From contig CM060880.1 in NCBI GenBank assembly GCA_030762935.1, positions 11,008,501 to 11,072,500 of the forward strand: a stretch of DNA of 64,000 bases, in the 5' to 3' direction. Within the stretch, counting starts at the first letter, position 1. Every line of letters starts with the position of its first letter. The notes beneath the pieces are model-generated. The model worked only from the letters and a program-made list of their open reading frames with translations. It was not told where the DNA came from and ran no database searches. The DNA comes from Hymenopus coronatus (taxonomy: Eukaryota > Arthropoda > Insecta > Mantodea > Hymenopodidae). This document shows, one piece after another, positions 11,312 to 22,775 of the stretch. A program made the position numbers and the translations under genes.

Positions 11312-11566
11312 TGCACCTTTTGCCTATTTAACCCCCCCCCCCCTTTTTTTGTAAGCGATGGATACTCCCCACCTGTTAATCTTTATTTTTTTTATTTTTA
11401 TTTATTTTAAGGTGAAAAGGAGAGAGGAAGATCCAATGGAAAAGGCGGCACAAGAGAGGGTTATTTGTATTTATATCATTTTTTTGTTTATGTTTATTTA
11501 ATTTTATTTTATTTTGCTTATTTCGCTACTCTTGTCCCTCCTATTCCACGTTTTGAGGAAATGGGA
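11312..11566 (+). repeat. DR2, copy 2 of a 250-bp direct repeat
   Basis: Second copy of the repeat at 9950-10205, with a C-run at about 11332-11343 and the same internal landmarks. The pair could be two insertions of one family, or the ends of a small composite element enclosing the foldback and SINE-E. Confidence 0.85.
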
Positions 11567-12229
11567 CGAAATTCCGGCACGCGCTGATAATAATCTCGAA
11601 ATTGGCAATGCCGTTAACGTAAAGAAAGTACAAGGTTCTGTAAGAAAAGATGATGAAGTCGTGTAAATGTTTACATATCGTTAACTAAATTTTATCCAAA
11701 TTAAGCTTTGTCTTTGCCTATGGAAATAGCGAGTAGCACATTGTTTCTGGGGCTTTACTTTGGATTGGCCGATGATAGTTGTGAGTCTTGAACAGCGACA
11801 AAAGAAGAATATCCGGTGGGGAAGGTTTCACACTTAGACGCAATCGTAAATCTGCTGGGGCAATATAGCGCCGTTCCCGGAAAAATTTATGTTGGTCTCA
11901 AGTTAGCGAGTAAGAGTAGGGCATTGCTTTATGTGACTTTAGATCACTTTTTGTAAACAAAATAAAATGTGAGGCAAGAGATTTAAAAAGTAGTCGAAGA
12001 TTATAAAACTAGTTAACCGAAAAAAATGACTTAACTGACATGAATTCGAAAAAGCCATGTGTTCAAGGCAAAGCAAGCAGTCTTTTACGCCTTTCCAAAT
12101 GCTTGGCAGCCAACCAGAATTCCTGAATATCCCCTATATCATGACCTTGAAATAACATTTTATTTGCATACTTACGAGAAAAAAGGAAAAATGAATAACG
12201 ACTTTCCATTTGCGAAAATTAATAAGTAT
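11567..12229. other. Unassigned stretch
   Basis: Mixed-composition DNA with no convincing frame, splice pair or repeat. A weak antisense DR1 match begins near 12180. Confidence 0.45.
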
Positions 12230-12416
12230 TAAAATGTATTTCCGTAACAAAAAATGTCTTGGAAATGGTTACTCATTAATAAGAAAAGAAGAGAGAGAGA
12301 GAGAGGAAAAAAAAAAGGATGAGAAATACATTTTGTAATTCAACGCGAGATCTATATTTTTGTGGATAAGATAATGTGTTGCATTTACTAGTTATGCAAA
12401 CGTCAGAATGAAGAGG

Positions 12417-12652
12417 GTGGCCGCACCGTAGCCGAGTGGTTAGACCACTCACCTAAACGGCCCAAGTTCGATCCCAAGCGACCGTACGTGAGATTTGTGG
12501 TGGACAAAGCGGCGCTGGGGTGGGTTTTCTCCGGATTATCCGGTTTCTCCGCTATCGTATTCCTCCGGTGCTCCATCTTCATTCCATGTATCATCAGTGT
12601 CATCGCCTGCGGTGCCACAAGTAGTAAAAGCGAGCGTTAACGCTACAAAAAA
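12417..12652 (+). mobile_element. SINE-A, full-length, with target-site duplication
   Basis: The head has box-A-like tagccgagtggttagacc and box-B-like agttcgatcccaagc, suggesting a tRNA-Leu/Ser-like origin. The body contains gggttttctccggattatcc, and a short tail ends in an A-run. Flanking 10-base repeats aatgaagagg (12407-12416) and aatgacgagg (12653-12662) differ at one position. It is inserted in an antisense DR1 copy. Two other copies are at 4317 and 59462. Confidence 0.92.
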
Positions 12653-12719
12653 AATGACGAGGACTTCAGGGGATATTCCTAGAAAGTTCAACATATACAT
12701 TTTGTCGTATAAATATCTC

Positions 12720-13389
12720 AAGGGGAGTCGAAATGGGATTTTCATATTTTTTTTTTCCATTTTCATGTTTTAATTACATATGAATATTTGGAATCTCCCG
12801 CTAATGTTGGTATAACGTTCATAGAGGTACGCTAATTGTAAATAGTTTTAAAATCTTGTTGAAAATAATCCTGCGTAGTAGTTTTTAGAGCATTTTGGTA
12901 CACTCACTTGTTAAAACATCAATAACTTTGTAAATATTAGTGTTGGAGAAGAGATTTATCCTTGCTATTCTCGGCATTGGCATCCCGCTCAGAGTTTCTT
13001 CAAGTGAGAGTTTCGAAGTTCTGCCAAGTTGGGTTACATTTTCTGTATAAATGCTCCATTATCTCAGAAAGCAATCGTCATTAAGGGCTGAAATTTTTAC
13101 AACACATTAGCACCTAAATAGGCTATATTTTAACGAAAAAGTTTATATGTATATGGATTAGTAATTGTTTTAAAACTTAAAACTTATCATTTTCCAATAA
13201 AATTTTAAGATCTTTAATTAAAGAATCATACCTTTCCATCTATCGAACAGAAGAATTCTTTTTTACATTAATCAACAGAAAAGGCATTGCTGAATATACC
13301 TTGAAAGATTTAGCTCATTATGTTAAATAGTTTTTGAGATAATGGGCCAAACTTTAACATTGGCAAGATAGGGCTTCTCGACTCCCCTT
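12720..13389. mobile_element. MITE-like element with terminal inverted repeats
   Basis: The ends are inverted copies of aaggggagtcga (12720 onward; tcgactcccctt at about 13378-13389). DR1 sequence resumes on both sides, so this is an insertion of about 670 bases. No transposase frame is visible. The duplicated target is not clear: the flanks are ca on the left and ta on the right, so a decayed TA target is possible. Confidence 0.7.
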
Positions 13390-13533
13390 AAGTTTGTGAT
13401 ACTTTAATTACAAATCTTGAGATGCACTTTTCAGAAATAAACATTTTCTATATAAAGGTATATTTAGGGTGTCATATCCTTGGAAGATGCTGTAGTAACA
13501 GCAGTTATACTGTTCACACACACATATAATATT

Positions 13534-13753
13534 GTCCTCCGTGGTGTAATGGTTACCATACTAACTTCATACACCCAAGGTCGCAGGTTCAAACCCGGTG
13601 GAGGGCGATACATTTTTTTCGGATGTAAAAATCCTTAGCACGTTGATCCCGTGCCGTAGATTTACGCCACGTAAAATAACCTCACGCCCAATTTAGAATG
13701 GGACGGTGAGAACCACAGCAGTTAAAGAGCGTCCACAAATAACAATTTTCATT
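13534..13753 (+). mobile_element. SINE-D
   Basis: tRNA-like head: ctccgtggtgtaatggttac, then ggtcgcaggttcaaacccgg. The body contains atcccgtgccgtagattta and agcagttaaagagcg. It is inserted in the CA microsatellite of a DR1 copy, which continues on the far side. Antisense relatives are at 15794 and 27750. Confidence 0.85.
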
Positions 13754-13835
13754 TACACACGTACTTTTATTTTATTTCTAGTGAAATCTCATTATTGATT
13801 TTTTGGATATAATGCCATACCTTCACTGCCTAACG

Positions 13836-14155
13836 TATACATGATACAGAAAGCAATATTAAAGAGCAAATTAATTTATGACCTTTCAATGCTTCGAAAT
13901 AGTAATTAAATAATACTGAAACATAAATCTATCGTCTGTATTAAATACATTTTACAGTACATTAGCGCTTTTCGAAGCATGAAAATACGTGGATTTCTTT
14001 TGTTAGGAATATAGCAGTTACTAACAAGATAACTTAAAGTGTACGTGAAACATTTTACACGCCGTTTCCCTGGTTACCTGCAGAACTTAGCGCAACTAAG
14101 TAGACCTGGATTTGTGTCTGAGAGATTCAAATTATATGAACGCGTAATAGAAAAA
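13836..14155. other. Unassigned stretch
   Basis: AT-rich, apparently low-copy DNA with no gene signal. Confidence 0.5.
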
Positions 14156-14884
14156 GACGGTGTTCCATTCACATGGCATTCCCTACTTCCCTGCAAACAG
14201 ATATCTTACAAAAGAAAATTCTTTTGTCCGCATAATGGAGATAAACGTTATCATTACTTGCTTCCTTGTAAGTAGGAGAGAAATAAAGGAATATACTAGG
14301 CTAACACGATAATCAAATAATCCTGTAAAGGTAGGTCGTTATGTGATACAATTGGAATTGGGTTCTCTTTAGGTGACCAGGAGAAAACCAAGGGAGATAT
14401 GAAAGGAATGAGGATTTCCCGTTTGAGAAAAGTATAATTATTTTAAAAATGAAACCAATTAGAAGGATATCTCGATAATGGCTAACTCTACAAAATAAAA
14501 TGTATATGACATAATTGTGTGTTTTAATGGTATCTACACTTTTTGTGTAATAACTTTTTGTGTATCTCTTACGGTTTACCAGTTATACAAAAGTCATTCA
14601 GAAGGAAGAGATCTTCAAAGACTATTCCCAGAAAATTCAAGATATACATTTTATACCGTGAAAACTTTGTAAACATGTGGTATTTAATCGAGTTTTGCTG
14701 TTCACAGTCACATATATACGCACTTAAACATGCACAAACGCCGATCTTGTTCTAAATAACCCTTTTTTTAATTCAAGGTCCCTTAAAATATATTTCCAGT
14801 GAAATCTCGACACCGAATTTTGGGAGGTAGGCATTACTTTCTCTACATATTATGTAATAGTACTTGCAGAGAAAGTAAAAATAA
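14156..14884 (-). repeat. DR1 with internal deletion
   Basis: The 3' and middle landmarks are present. After gtggtatttaatcgag the copy jumps directly to gctgttcacag, losing the C-rich block and hairpin. The 5' palindrome (ctttctctacatatta) closes it. Confidence 0.85.
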
Positions 14885-15195
14885 AATGTATTACAGCAGC
14901 TACCATTTATTTTTGTAACCCCTCTGCAAATTAATCATATAAACGTAATCTATATCATATTAAGCAATATAAATATTGGCAAATAGTTTTATTACACTTT
15001 TTGTAATTATACAGAAGCGTGTCGCAGACAGTTGTAAATGAATCGTTAAAGTAGACCACTATATGCTAGCTTTAATTGCTACATGATGCATGACATCACG
15101 AGAAACAAAAGAATAATGTGTTACATTCATATTTCTTTTTTACCTACTATCGCTTTTTCTATATAATTTCCTAAAACCATTATTAAGAAAACTTA
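14885..15195. other. Unassigned stretch
   Basis: AT-rich. A weak resemblance to the DR1 3' end (tgtgttacattcatattt) near 15117 is too short to call. Confidence 0.45.
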
Positions 15196-15793
15196 TTGTT
15201 TTCTCTAATTGCACATAATATACAGGCAGAGAAGATATTATATTGCACACAAAATTTCGATACCGAGGTTACACTGAAAATACACGATTTAGAGTCCCCT
15301 GTATAAAAAACACACTTTTTAGGAAAGATCCATGTATATGTGTCCGTTTGTGAGTTTAACTCTAAAAACGGAAAATGGATTAAATACCAAATTTGACATT
15401 TAAGTTGAGCATCTCCTAAAGACGCGACACGTTTTTCAAGAAAATCGCTCCCAACCAAACTATGCTTTACATGGGAAACATTTCAACATTTTTGACTTTC
15501 TCAAAATATAACCTGTTATTAAACATATACAAATTGCTTGTAAGAATAGGCTAAATCCTATGGACAAGGAATATAATTCTTAAGGTTAATATAATTACAT
15601 ATATAAAATAGGCTCTAACAATCTTTGATTAAAACAACATGCATATACATTTACGTTTAAGTTGTGTATATGACAAATATTTTGAATTTTCTAGGAAAGT
15701 CTCTGAAGTCTTCTTCGTGTGAATGGCATTTGAATAACTGGCAAACCGTAAGACATAGACAAAAATGTACTATACAAAAAATATAGTGGTCAA
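15196..15793 (+). repeat. DR1, 3'-truncated, with a short internal insertion
   Basis: Landmarks run from the 5' region to ccgtaagacatagacaaaaa. An extra ~90 bases of AT-rich sequence (about 15520-15600) interrupt it. It ends at the junction with SINE-D. Confidence 0.8.
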
Positions 15794-16075
15794 ATGTAAA
15801 TGGCGTGTTATTTACCGCCGCTCTTTAACTGCTGTGGTTCTCAGCGTCCCATTCTATACTGGGCGTGAAAGACCGCTTAATTTTGCTTAGAGGCCTCTCT
15901 GTCAGGCTTGAGGTTCTTTTACGTGCCGCAAATCTTCGACACGGGACCAGTGGCTTTACTTCCCTTCCGAAGGATTTTTACCCCCGATAATAATCCATCG
16001 TCCCCCGCCGGGTTTGAATCCGCGCCCTTGGTTATATGAAGTTAGCAGGTAACCATTACACTCATACTGCAAGAT
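15794..16075 (-). mobile_element. SINE-D
   Basis: Antisense copy. It has the tail gctctttaactgctgtggtt, the body gaccgcttaattttgct, and the tRNA-like head gggtttgaatccgcgccctt with gtaaccattacac. It is longer than the 13534 copy because it retains an extra middle segment. Confidence 0.85.
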
Positions 16076-16325
16076 AAAATACGGTAGCAGTAACAATGAA
16101 TTAATCGCCTTCCTCCACATTTTTTAAACAAATTGGAAAACGCTTGGATGGAGGAAAGACAAAACAAAATAAATGACTATATCAGACATTCCTTCATTGA
16201 TCTAATTTATATAATGCCCATTTTTAGAATTTACACAGTATATATTCAATTGCTATAAATTATTTACTATGTGTAGTTTCTATCACGTTATGCAATTTAA
16301 TTTTCTTTTTGACATACTAATAAAA

Positions 16326-17095
16326 AATCTTATGCGTTACACTCACATGACTTAATGCTAATTGAGATAAACACTAGCAGAAATTTGTTATTACTTAGTT
16401 CCTTATGAGAACTAAGGGAATATAGGCTAGAGTGATAGTCAATATTTTAAAAGCTGCCGTTATGGGATTGTCATTACAAATCGCTTCTTTGCTTGGCCAG
16501 GAGTAGAAAAAAAGAAAAACTTCCTGTCTGAGAAAAGTATAACTACTTTACAATTGAAACCAATAACAAGGAATATCTCGGAAACGGTTACCTCCAGAAC
16601 AAAATTGCAAAGGACATAAATATTGTGTTTTGACGATATCTACATTTTTTGTGCAGTAAGTTTTTTTCTATCTCTTGCGGTTTAGCAGTTAAGCAAACTT
16701 CATCCAGAACAAAGAGATTTCCAGAGGTCATTCCCAGAAAATTGAAAATATACATTTTATTTGGGATGTAAATGTCTTTAATATACGATATTTTAACAAA
16801 AATCGTTAGAGCCTTTTTTGAGAAATCAAAACTTTAGAAAATGTTTCTATATAAACGGTAGTTGGTGGTGGGGGGATTTTCTTGAAAATCTTCGTGTTAC
16901 ATTCTTGGAAGACACTAAACCTAAATACAAAGTTTGGTATTTAACGATCTGTTCGTTTTTGAGCTATGCTGTCCACACACAGACACACACGGACCTTTTT
17001 CTAAAAACGCTTTATTTGGACTCAGGGACCCTAAAACATATATTTCCGGTGAAATCTCGACATCGAATTTTTGGGTGGAATACAATACGCTTTAT
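16326..17095 (-). repeat. DR1, nearly complete
   Basis: Well preserved from gcgttacactcacatgact to tcgaatttttgggtggaat. The 5' palindrome is mostly lost. A 126-codon antisense frame at 16818 runs through DR1 and is not a gene. Confidence 0.9.
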
Positions 17096-17149
17096 ATTTA
17101 TTTTTGATTCCCTTAGAGTTCTATATACCTTGCGTAAAAGTTGTTATTT

Positions 17150-17490
17150 GACTATCGTAAACCAGTTATACATAATTATGCAAATTCCTTCTGAATGAAG
17201 AGGCTTCAAATGTTACTTCCAGAAAGTTCACGTTATACGTTTTACTTTACATGTAAACGCCTAAAATACATGGTTTGAGTCATTTTAATAAAATATAAAA
17301 TTACGAAAATTATAAATACCACATAAAAGAAAATTAAATACACACATACGAACCGTTTAATGAAATACTTTTTTATTGTATTCAAGGTGCTTCAAAATAT
17401 GTAATTCTATTGAAATTACCATATCAAAGTTTTGGGTGAAATGCAATAAATATTTCCTCACCTAATGTAAGTAGATAGCAGCGAAAATAA
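17150..17490 (-). repeat. DR1, old internally deleted copy
   Basis: Head-to-tail with the previous copy. It holds accagttatacataattatg, cttccagaaagttcac and ttttgggtgaaatgc. Confidence 0.65.
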
Positions 17491-18514
17491 AAGCCAAATG
17501 ACAGAAGGTCCCTCCCAAAAAAGTAAAAATAAAGAAAGACACCGTCATAGATAACTGAGTACATAGCAATACTGCTGGGTTCATTATTTTGATTTAATTG
17601 TTATATTTATTACCGCATAGGATCTATTTGTGTAGGTGATGAATTTTCGAACACAAAAAATCAGATACATGCAAAGCAAATTAAAATGTAAAACTTTCAA
17701 AATCTATTATTAATTATTTTTTTACTAAATGTTATAAAAATATAATTATTACTAAATTTCGCTTTAACCTCTGAAGTTCTTTCAAGAATATAATATTTGG
17801 TACAAATATTTCATTCATCTCCGAAAAAAATAATTTTTAGAATGTTACTAAAATATTATTTCTAAGCTATTTTTCAAGGAAAACTGTTTTTAAACCGTTA
17901 AATTAACAATGAATTAAATGAATATCAACTTTTTCTAGTGTCTTTTTATTTATAAATTAACGATTCCAAGGTTTAAATGTATTAAGTTGCTTTTGCAGAT
18001 TAAAATATACATGTGCTTCTTTTTCAGTGCATTTTCACAAAGAATACAGCATATTTTGGACAACATTTCATTCACAGAGCTCGCTATGTACTAAAAGTAT
18101 GAATTTTGTGAAACCATTTAAGCTTTGAAGTTTTAATTGTGTTCAAATAATCGAAGATTTTAAACTAGGATAGTACTGTAAGAGCTTAAAGTATAATCGA
18201 TAGACACACATAAAAGCAAAGATGTACATTTCTACATTTTCATCGAATTTCATTTCTTTCTTTTCTATTTAGAAGTAATTATGTGGTCAATAAGTATAAA
18301 ATAAACGTGAAATATTAATAAGTATATTGAAAAGTATATCTTAGTATTTGCTACGGATTGCTAACAGGCAAAAATACTTAATAAATATCTGTTGTCAGAA
18401 ATAATCGAAATGTAAAAACAATTTGCATGCATATTACCACTTGCGGAATTGCAAAATAGCTTTCTACTTGGTTGCTATGGAAACAGTAAAGACATGTTCA
18501 TTTGTCAAAAAATA
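17491..18514. other. Unassigned, very AT-rich kilobase
   Basis: The longest stretch without a recognisable repeat. There is no splice-bounded open frame and no SINE or transposase trace. Confidence 0.5.
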
Positions 18515-19323
18515 TGACGTGTTCCATACACATGACTTTCTCTACATCTCTGCAATAAATTATTGTTATAAAGCTTATTCTTCTATTTACTTAATGCTAA
18601 TCGAGAAAAGATTGGCAGAAAGGGTCTTATTACCTACTTCTTTGTAAGTAGAAGGGAAATAAGGGAGAACCATAGGCTAAATTGATAGTCATATCTTTTA
18701 AAAGCTGGTTGTTATATAAGTGAAGTACCTTTGCTTGTATGGACAGAAGTTAACAAATTCCCATACGAGAAAAGTATAAGTATTTTAAAGCTGAAACTAA
18801 TTACAAGGATATCTAAAAAACGATCAATTCCACTTAAAAATGTATAAAAACATAAATTGTGTGTTTCAACGAGCTCTACATTCTTTGTGTTGTAAGTTTT
18901 TGTCTATCTCTTACGGTTTTCCAGTTATGCAAAATTCCGCAAAATTCATTCAGAATACACATTTCTTCAGTGGGTATTCCCAGAAAATTGAAGATATACA
19001 TTTTATTTGTCATGTATCTTAAATATAAGAGATTTAAAAAAAATCGTTACAGTTATTAATGAAAAATTAAAAATTTTAGAAGTAAAGAGTAGTTGGGGGG
19101 GGATGCTCTAGTAAATATTCGTGTCGCATCCTTGGAAGATACCAAACTTAAATACAAAGTTTGGTATTTAACGGACTTTTCGTTTTGAGCTCTGCTGCCC
19201 ACAGACGCATAGACATTTTTCTGAAAATATTTTCTTTTTTGGATTCAGGGCTCAAAATATGTATTTCCGGTGAAATCTCGGTATCGAATTTTTGGATGCA
19301 ATACGTGTAGAGAAAATAAAAGG
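18515..19323 (-). repeat. DR1, full-length
   Basis: Complete antisense copy from gtgttccatacacatgactt to gaatttttggatgcaatac. The 5' palindrome is shortened. Confidence 0.92.
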
Positions 19324-19752
19324 TAAAGAGACGTTGTGCTAAACAAACACATAGAATAATATGTTTCCATAGTAACCACGTTGCCAAGGAAGCATTATGC
19401 AAGTGTTGTCATGGAAGCGAGAGAACAAGAAGAAGAAAGACATACGAACCTGAATGTTGTGACTGCCGACCGTCGCGACGTGGATCGTGCGATGCTGAAG
19501 GCGTCCTCGAGGCGTCTGTCGAGCTTTATACCGACTCGGATACCTGTTGCTTGGCAGCGCGCATGAGCGTACATTCGCAGGCCTTTCGAATCACTCACAC
19601 AAATCACAATAATGATGTGATTTATGGAAGCAGAGGGCGATAGTGTAAGGGAAATGCTCACGATGTTTCAAAGAAAAATCTTAATCAATTTCCAGATTTT
19701 CGCAAATAAGCGAAAATAAAGTTTCGTATCTGTCAGCTAATTCATGCCAACT
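19324..19752. other. GC-richer island, possible unrecognised coding or regulatory DNA
   Basis: Bases 19400-19580 are CpG-containing and much less AT-rich than the surroundings. A frame from the ATG at 19411 (gtcatgg context) encodes about 51 residues beginning MEAREQEEE, with many Arg and Glu. An antisense frame overlaps it, so coding is not established. No repeat match was found in the window. Confidence 0.35.
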
Positions 19753-20633
19753 TTTTACTTTCTCTACTCATACTATGTACATAGTGTATAGACAAGGTTT
19801 TAATTTCCACTCAAAAATTCTACACCGAGATTTCACCGGAAATAGACGTTTTAGGGACCCTTGTATCCAAACATGTTTTTAGAAAAAGTTTCGCGCGTGT
19901 GTATGTGTGTCCGTGCTCCTGTGAACATGATAACTCAAAAATGAAAAGTCAATAAAATACCAAACTTAGTATTTAAGTTTAGTATCTTCCAGGGATGCGA
20001 CACGAAGCTTTTGAGAAAAATCCCCCCACCCCAAACTACCCTTTACATGGAACAAATTTCGAAAATGTTGATTTTCTTCTAAATGGCTCTAACGCTTTTG
20101 ATTAAGATATCGCACATAAAATATATTTACGACATGACAAATAAAATGTATATCTTGAATTTTCTGGGAATAGCCTCTGAAGACCTCTTTATTCTGGATG
20201 AATTTTGCTGAATTTTTCATAACTGGTAAACTGTAAGGGGCGACAAAATCTTGCTTCATAAATAATGTAGAGCTCATTAAAACACACAATTTACGTCATA
20301 TACATTTTTTCGTAGAATTTAACATTTCTGAGGTATTTCAAGTAATTTGTTTCAGATTTAAAGTACTTAAACTTTTCTCACACTTTTCTCCTGGCTATGT
20401 ATAGAAACAGATTTCAATCACATAGCAACCAGCTTTTAAAAGTTTTGACTATCACTTTAGCCTAGTGTATCCCCTTATTTTCCTTCTACTTATAAGGAAG
20501 CAAATAATTAAGACAATGTCTGCTAATGTTTTATCTCGGTTATCACATGGTATACAAAAGAATAGGCTTTTTAAAAATAATCTATTACAGTGATGTTGAG
20601 AAAGTCATATGAATGAAACACGTCAGATTTTTT
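19753..20633 (+). repeat. DR1, full-length (second array)
   Basis: Complete, from tttttactttctctactcat to gaatgaaacacgtcag. First unit of a same-direction array. Confidence 0.93.
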
Positions 20634-21148
20634 TAAAACACCGATAGACAGTTTTTATTTTCACTGCTAAATACTATGTAGAGAGATTATAGGGTAATAT
20701 TGAATTTATTGAAAATATGATACCAAAATTTCATCGGAAATACACGTTTTGAGACTCTTGAATTCAGCTTACTTGATTAAGTTCAACACCTTCCAAAGAT
20801 GCGACACGAAGTTAATAAAACATTTCCGTCACCCCAAACTATGATTTACATAAAAGAGTTTTTGATGTTTTTAAGTTTCTCAAAAATAGCTAAAATGATT
20901 TCGCTTAAAATACCATATATTTACATGACAATTAGAGTGTACACCTTGAATTTAATGGCAATAGTCTGTGAAGGCCTCTTCTTTCGGAAGTAGATTTGTA
21001 AAATTGTGTATAACTTTTAAACCATAAGTGCACACAAAAAGTTTCCATTGCTGTAGATGTAGATAAAATGTACAGTTTATTCCAAGTTTTTATAGCTACC
21101 ATTTCCGAGATATCCGTTATTATTGGTGTAAAAGTTTCAGTATTTTCT
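20634..21148 (+). repeat. DR1, 3'-truncated and diverged (second array)
   Basis: Begins at a decayed palindrome and keeps the blocks up to atatccgttattattggtgt. The next unit's palindrome follows immediately. Confidence 0.85.
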
Positions 21149-22015
21149 AATTACTTTCTCTACACGTACTATGTGCTTAGTGTATAGAGGAAGTATTATA
21201 TTCCACCCAAAAATTCGATACCGAGATTACACCGGAAATACATTTTTAGGACCCCCTGAATACTAAAAAAAGCATTTTTACAAAAAGTTCCGTGTATGTG
21301 TGTGTCTGTGTGTCTGTGGACAGCATAGCTCAAAAACGAAAAGACCGTTGAATACCAAACTCGGTATTTTAGTTTCGTATCTTCCAAGGATGCGACACGA
21401 AGATTTTCAACAAAAAAAAAAATCCCCCCACCCCAACTACCCTTTACATGGAACTTTTTACGAAAATTTTGATTTTCTTAAAAATGGCTGTAACGATTTT
21501 GATTAAAATATCGTATATTAAAGATATTTATCTGACAAATAAAATATATATCTTTAATGTTCTAGGAATAGCCTCTGAAGACTACTTTATTCTGGATGAA
21601 TTTTACGGAATTTTGCATAACTGCTAAACCGTAAGAAATGGACAATAACTTAGCACACAAAAAGTGTAGAACACGTTAAAACACACACTTTATGTTATAT
21701 ATTTCTTTTTCGTGGAGTTGTTCTTTTTATAGATATTTCTTGTTTTTGGTTTCAGCTTTGAAAAACTTACTTTTCTCATACAGGGATTTGTCAACTCGTG
21801 TCCATAGAAACAAAAGAACTTCAGTAACATCTTTTGAATATCACTTTAACCTATGGTACTCCCTTATTTCGCTTCTACTTACAAGGGAGTAAGTAATAAG
21901 ACTATTTCTGCTAATTTTTTTCTCGATGAGCACGAAGTAAATAGAAGCCTAAGCTTTTTAACAATAATTTGTTACAGAGATGATTGTCATGTGAATGGAA
22001 CACATCAATTTTTTT
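21149..22015 (+). repeat. DR1, full-length (second array)
   Basis: A well-preserved copy, from ttactttctctacacgtac to catgtgaatggaacacatca. Confidence 0.93.
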
Positions 22016-22016
22016 T

Positions 22017-22255
22017 TAAAGTGATGTCGCTATTCAGTTATTTCTCGCATGTGAAAGAATATGGAATTTCAATTGCAGTATATATGGTCTCGTATATTTC
22101 TTTTGCACCTATACTAAATGTGTAGTTAATAAAACCTTTTCTGCAAAGTTTTATGTAAAATAACATGAAGTGGGTGGAAAAATACGCTTTCGTAAGAATA
22201 GTTGATATAAAATGTACTAATATGAGCGATAGCCGCCATGAATGTAACATTTGTG
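22017..22255 (+). repeat. DR1, diverged 3' portion (second array)
   Basis: Retains tgcaaagttttatgt, aacatgaagtgggtgga and aagaatagttg. It mirrors the diverged 3' piece that also ends the array at 6115-8752. Confidence 0.55.
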
Positions 22256-22439
22256 ATGTTTGTTTTAATTTTAGAGAAGCTGTGCGAACTTAAGGGGACT
22301 TTTGAAACTTTGTTTCTGACGTGTTGCTTTCACACCACTTTCACTACTCATTCATTAGCAAATTAATATTACAAAAACGTTTTAATCTACTTCGGGATAA
22401 TAGCTTAAAAAGTGTCAAAATGGACTTATTGTATTACTT

Positions 22440-22639
22440 ACAGCTTCGGGGAAACTAGGAGAATAAAGTAGGAATTAAGCGAGTGTTACTGTGTGATGGC
22501 TTTAAAATGCCGTTCTCTTTGCACGCCCAAGAGAGAGGAAAATAAAACGAACAGCGATGATCCTGTTGAGAAAAGTATAAGCATTTGAAAATTCAGACCA
22601 AGAACAAAGAATAGCTCAAAAATTATTAATGCTAAAACA
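22440..22639 (-). repeat. DR1 fragment (3' third)
   Basis: Contains ttctctttgcacgcccaaga, ttgagaaaagtataag and aagaacaaagaatagctc in antisense. It meets the next copy head-on at its 5' palindrome. Confidence 0.65.
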
Positions 22640-22702
22640 TTTTTACTTTCTATACCACGTACGTACGTACTTACAATATATAAAAAGAATTGAAAAAGAC
22701 CC

Positions 22703-22775
<73 letters not shown>

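Larger units (their letters stand above)
12230..13835 (-). repeat. DR1 copy carrying three nested insertions
   Basis: Antisense DR1 pieces at about 12230-12406, 12663-12719, 13390-13533 and 13754-13835 join into one element when the SINE-A, MITE-like and SINE-D inserts are removed. Continuity is seen in ggaaatggttactca, gagatctatatttttgtgg, ttcctagaaagttcaaca, catatccttggaagatgct and tctagtgaaatctcatt. Confidence 0.8.

Noticed and set aside
16818..17198. 126-codon plus-strand frame
   Set aside because: It lies entirely inside an antisense DR1 copy and the start of the next one.
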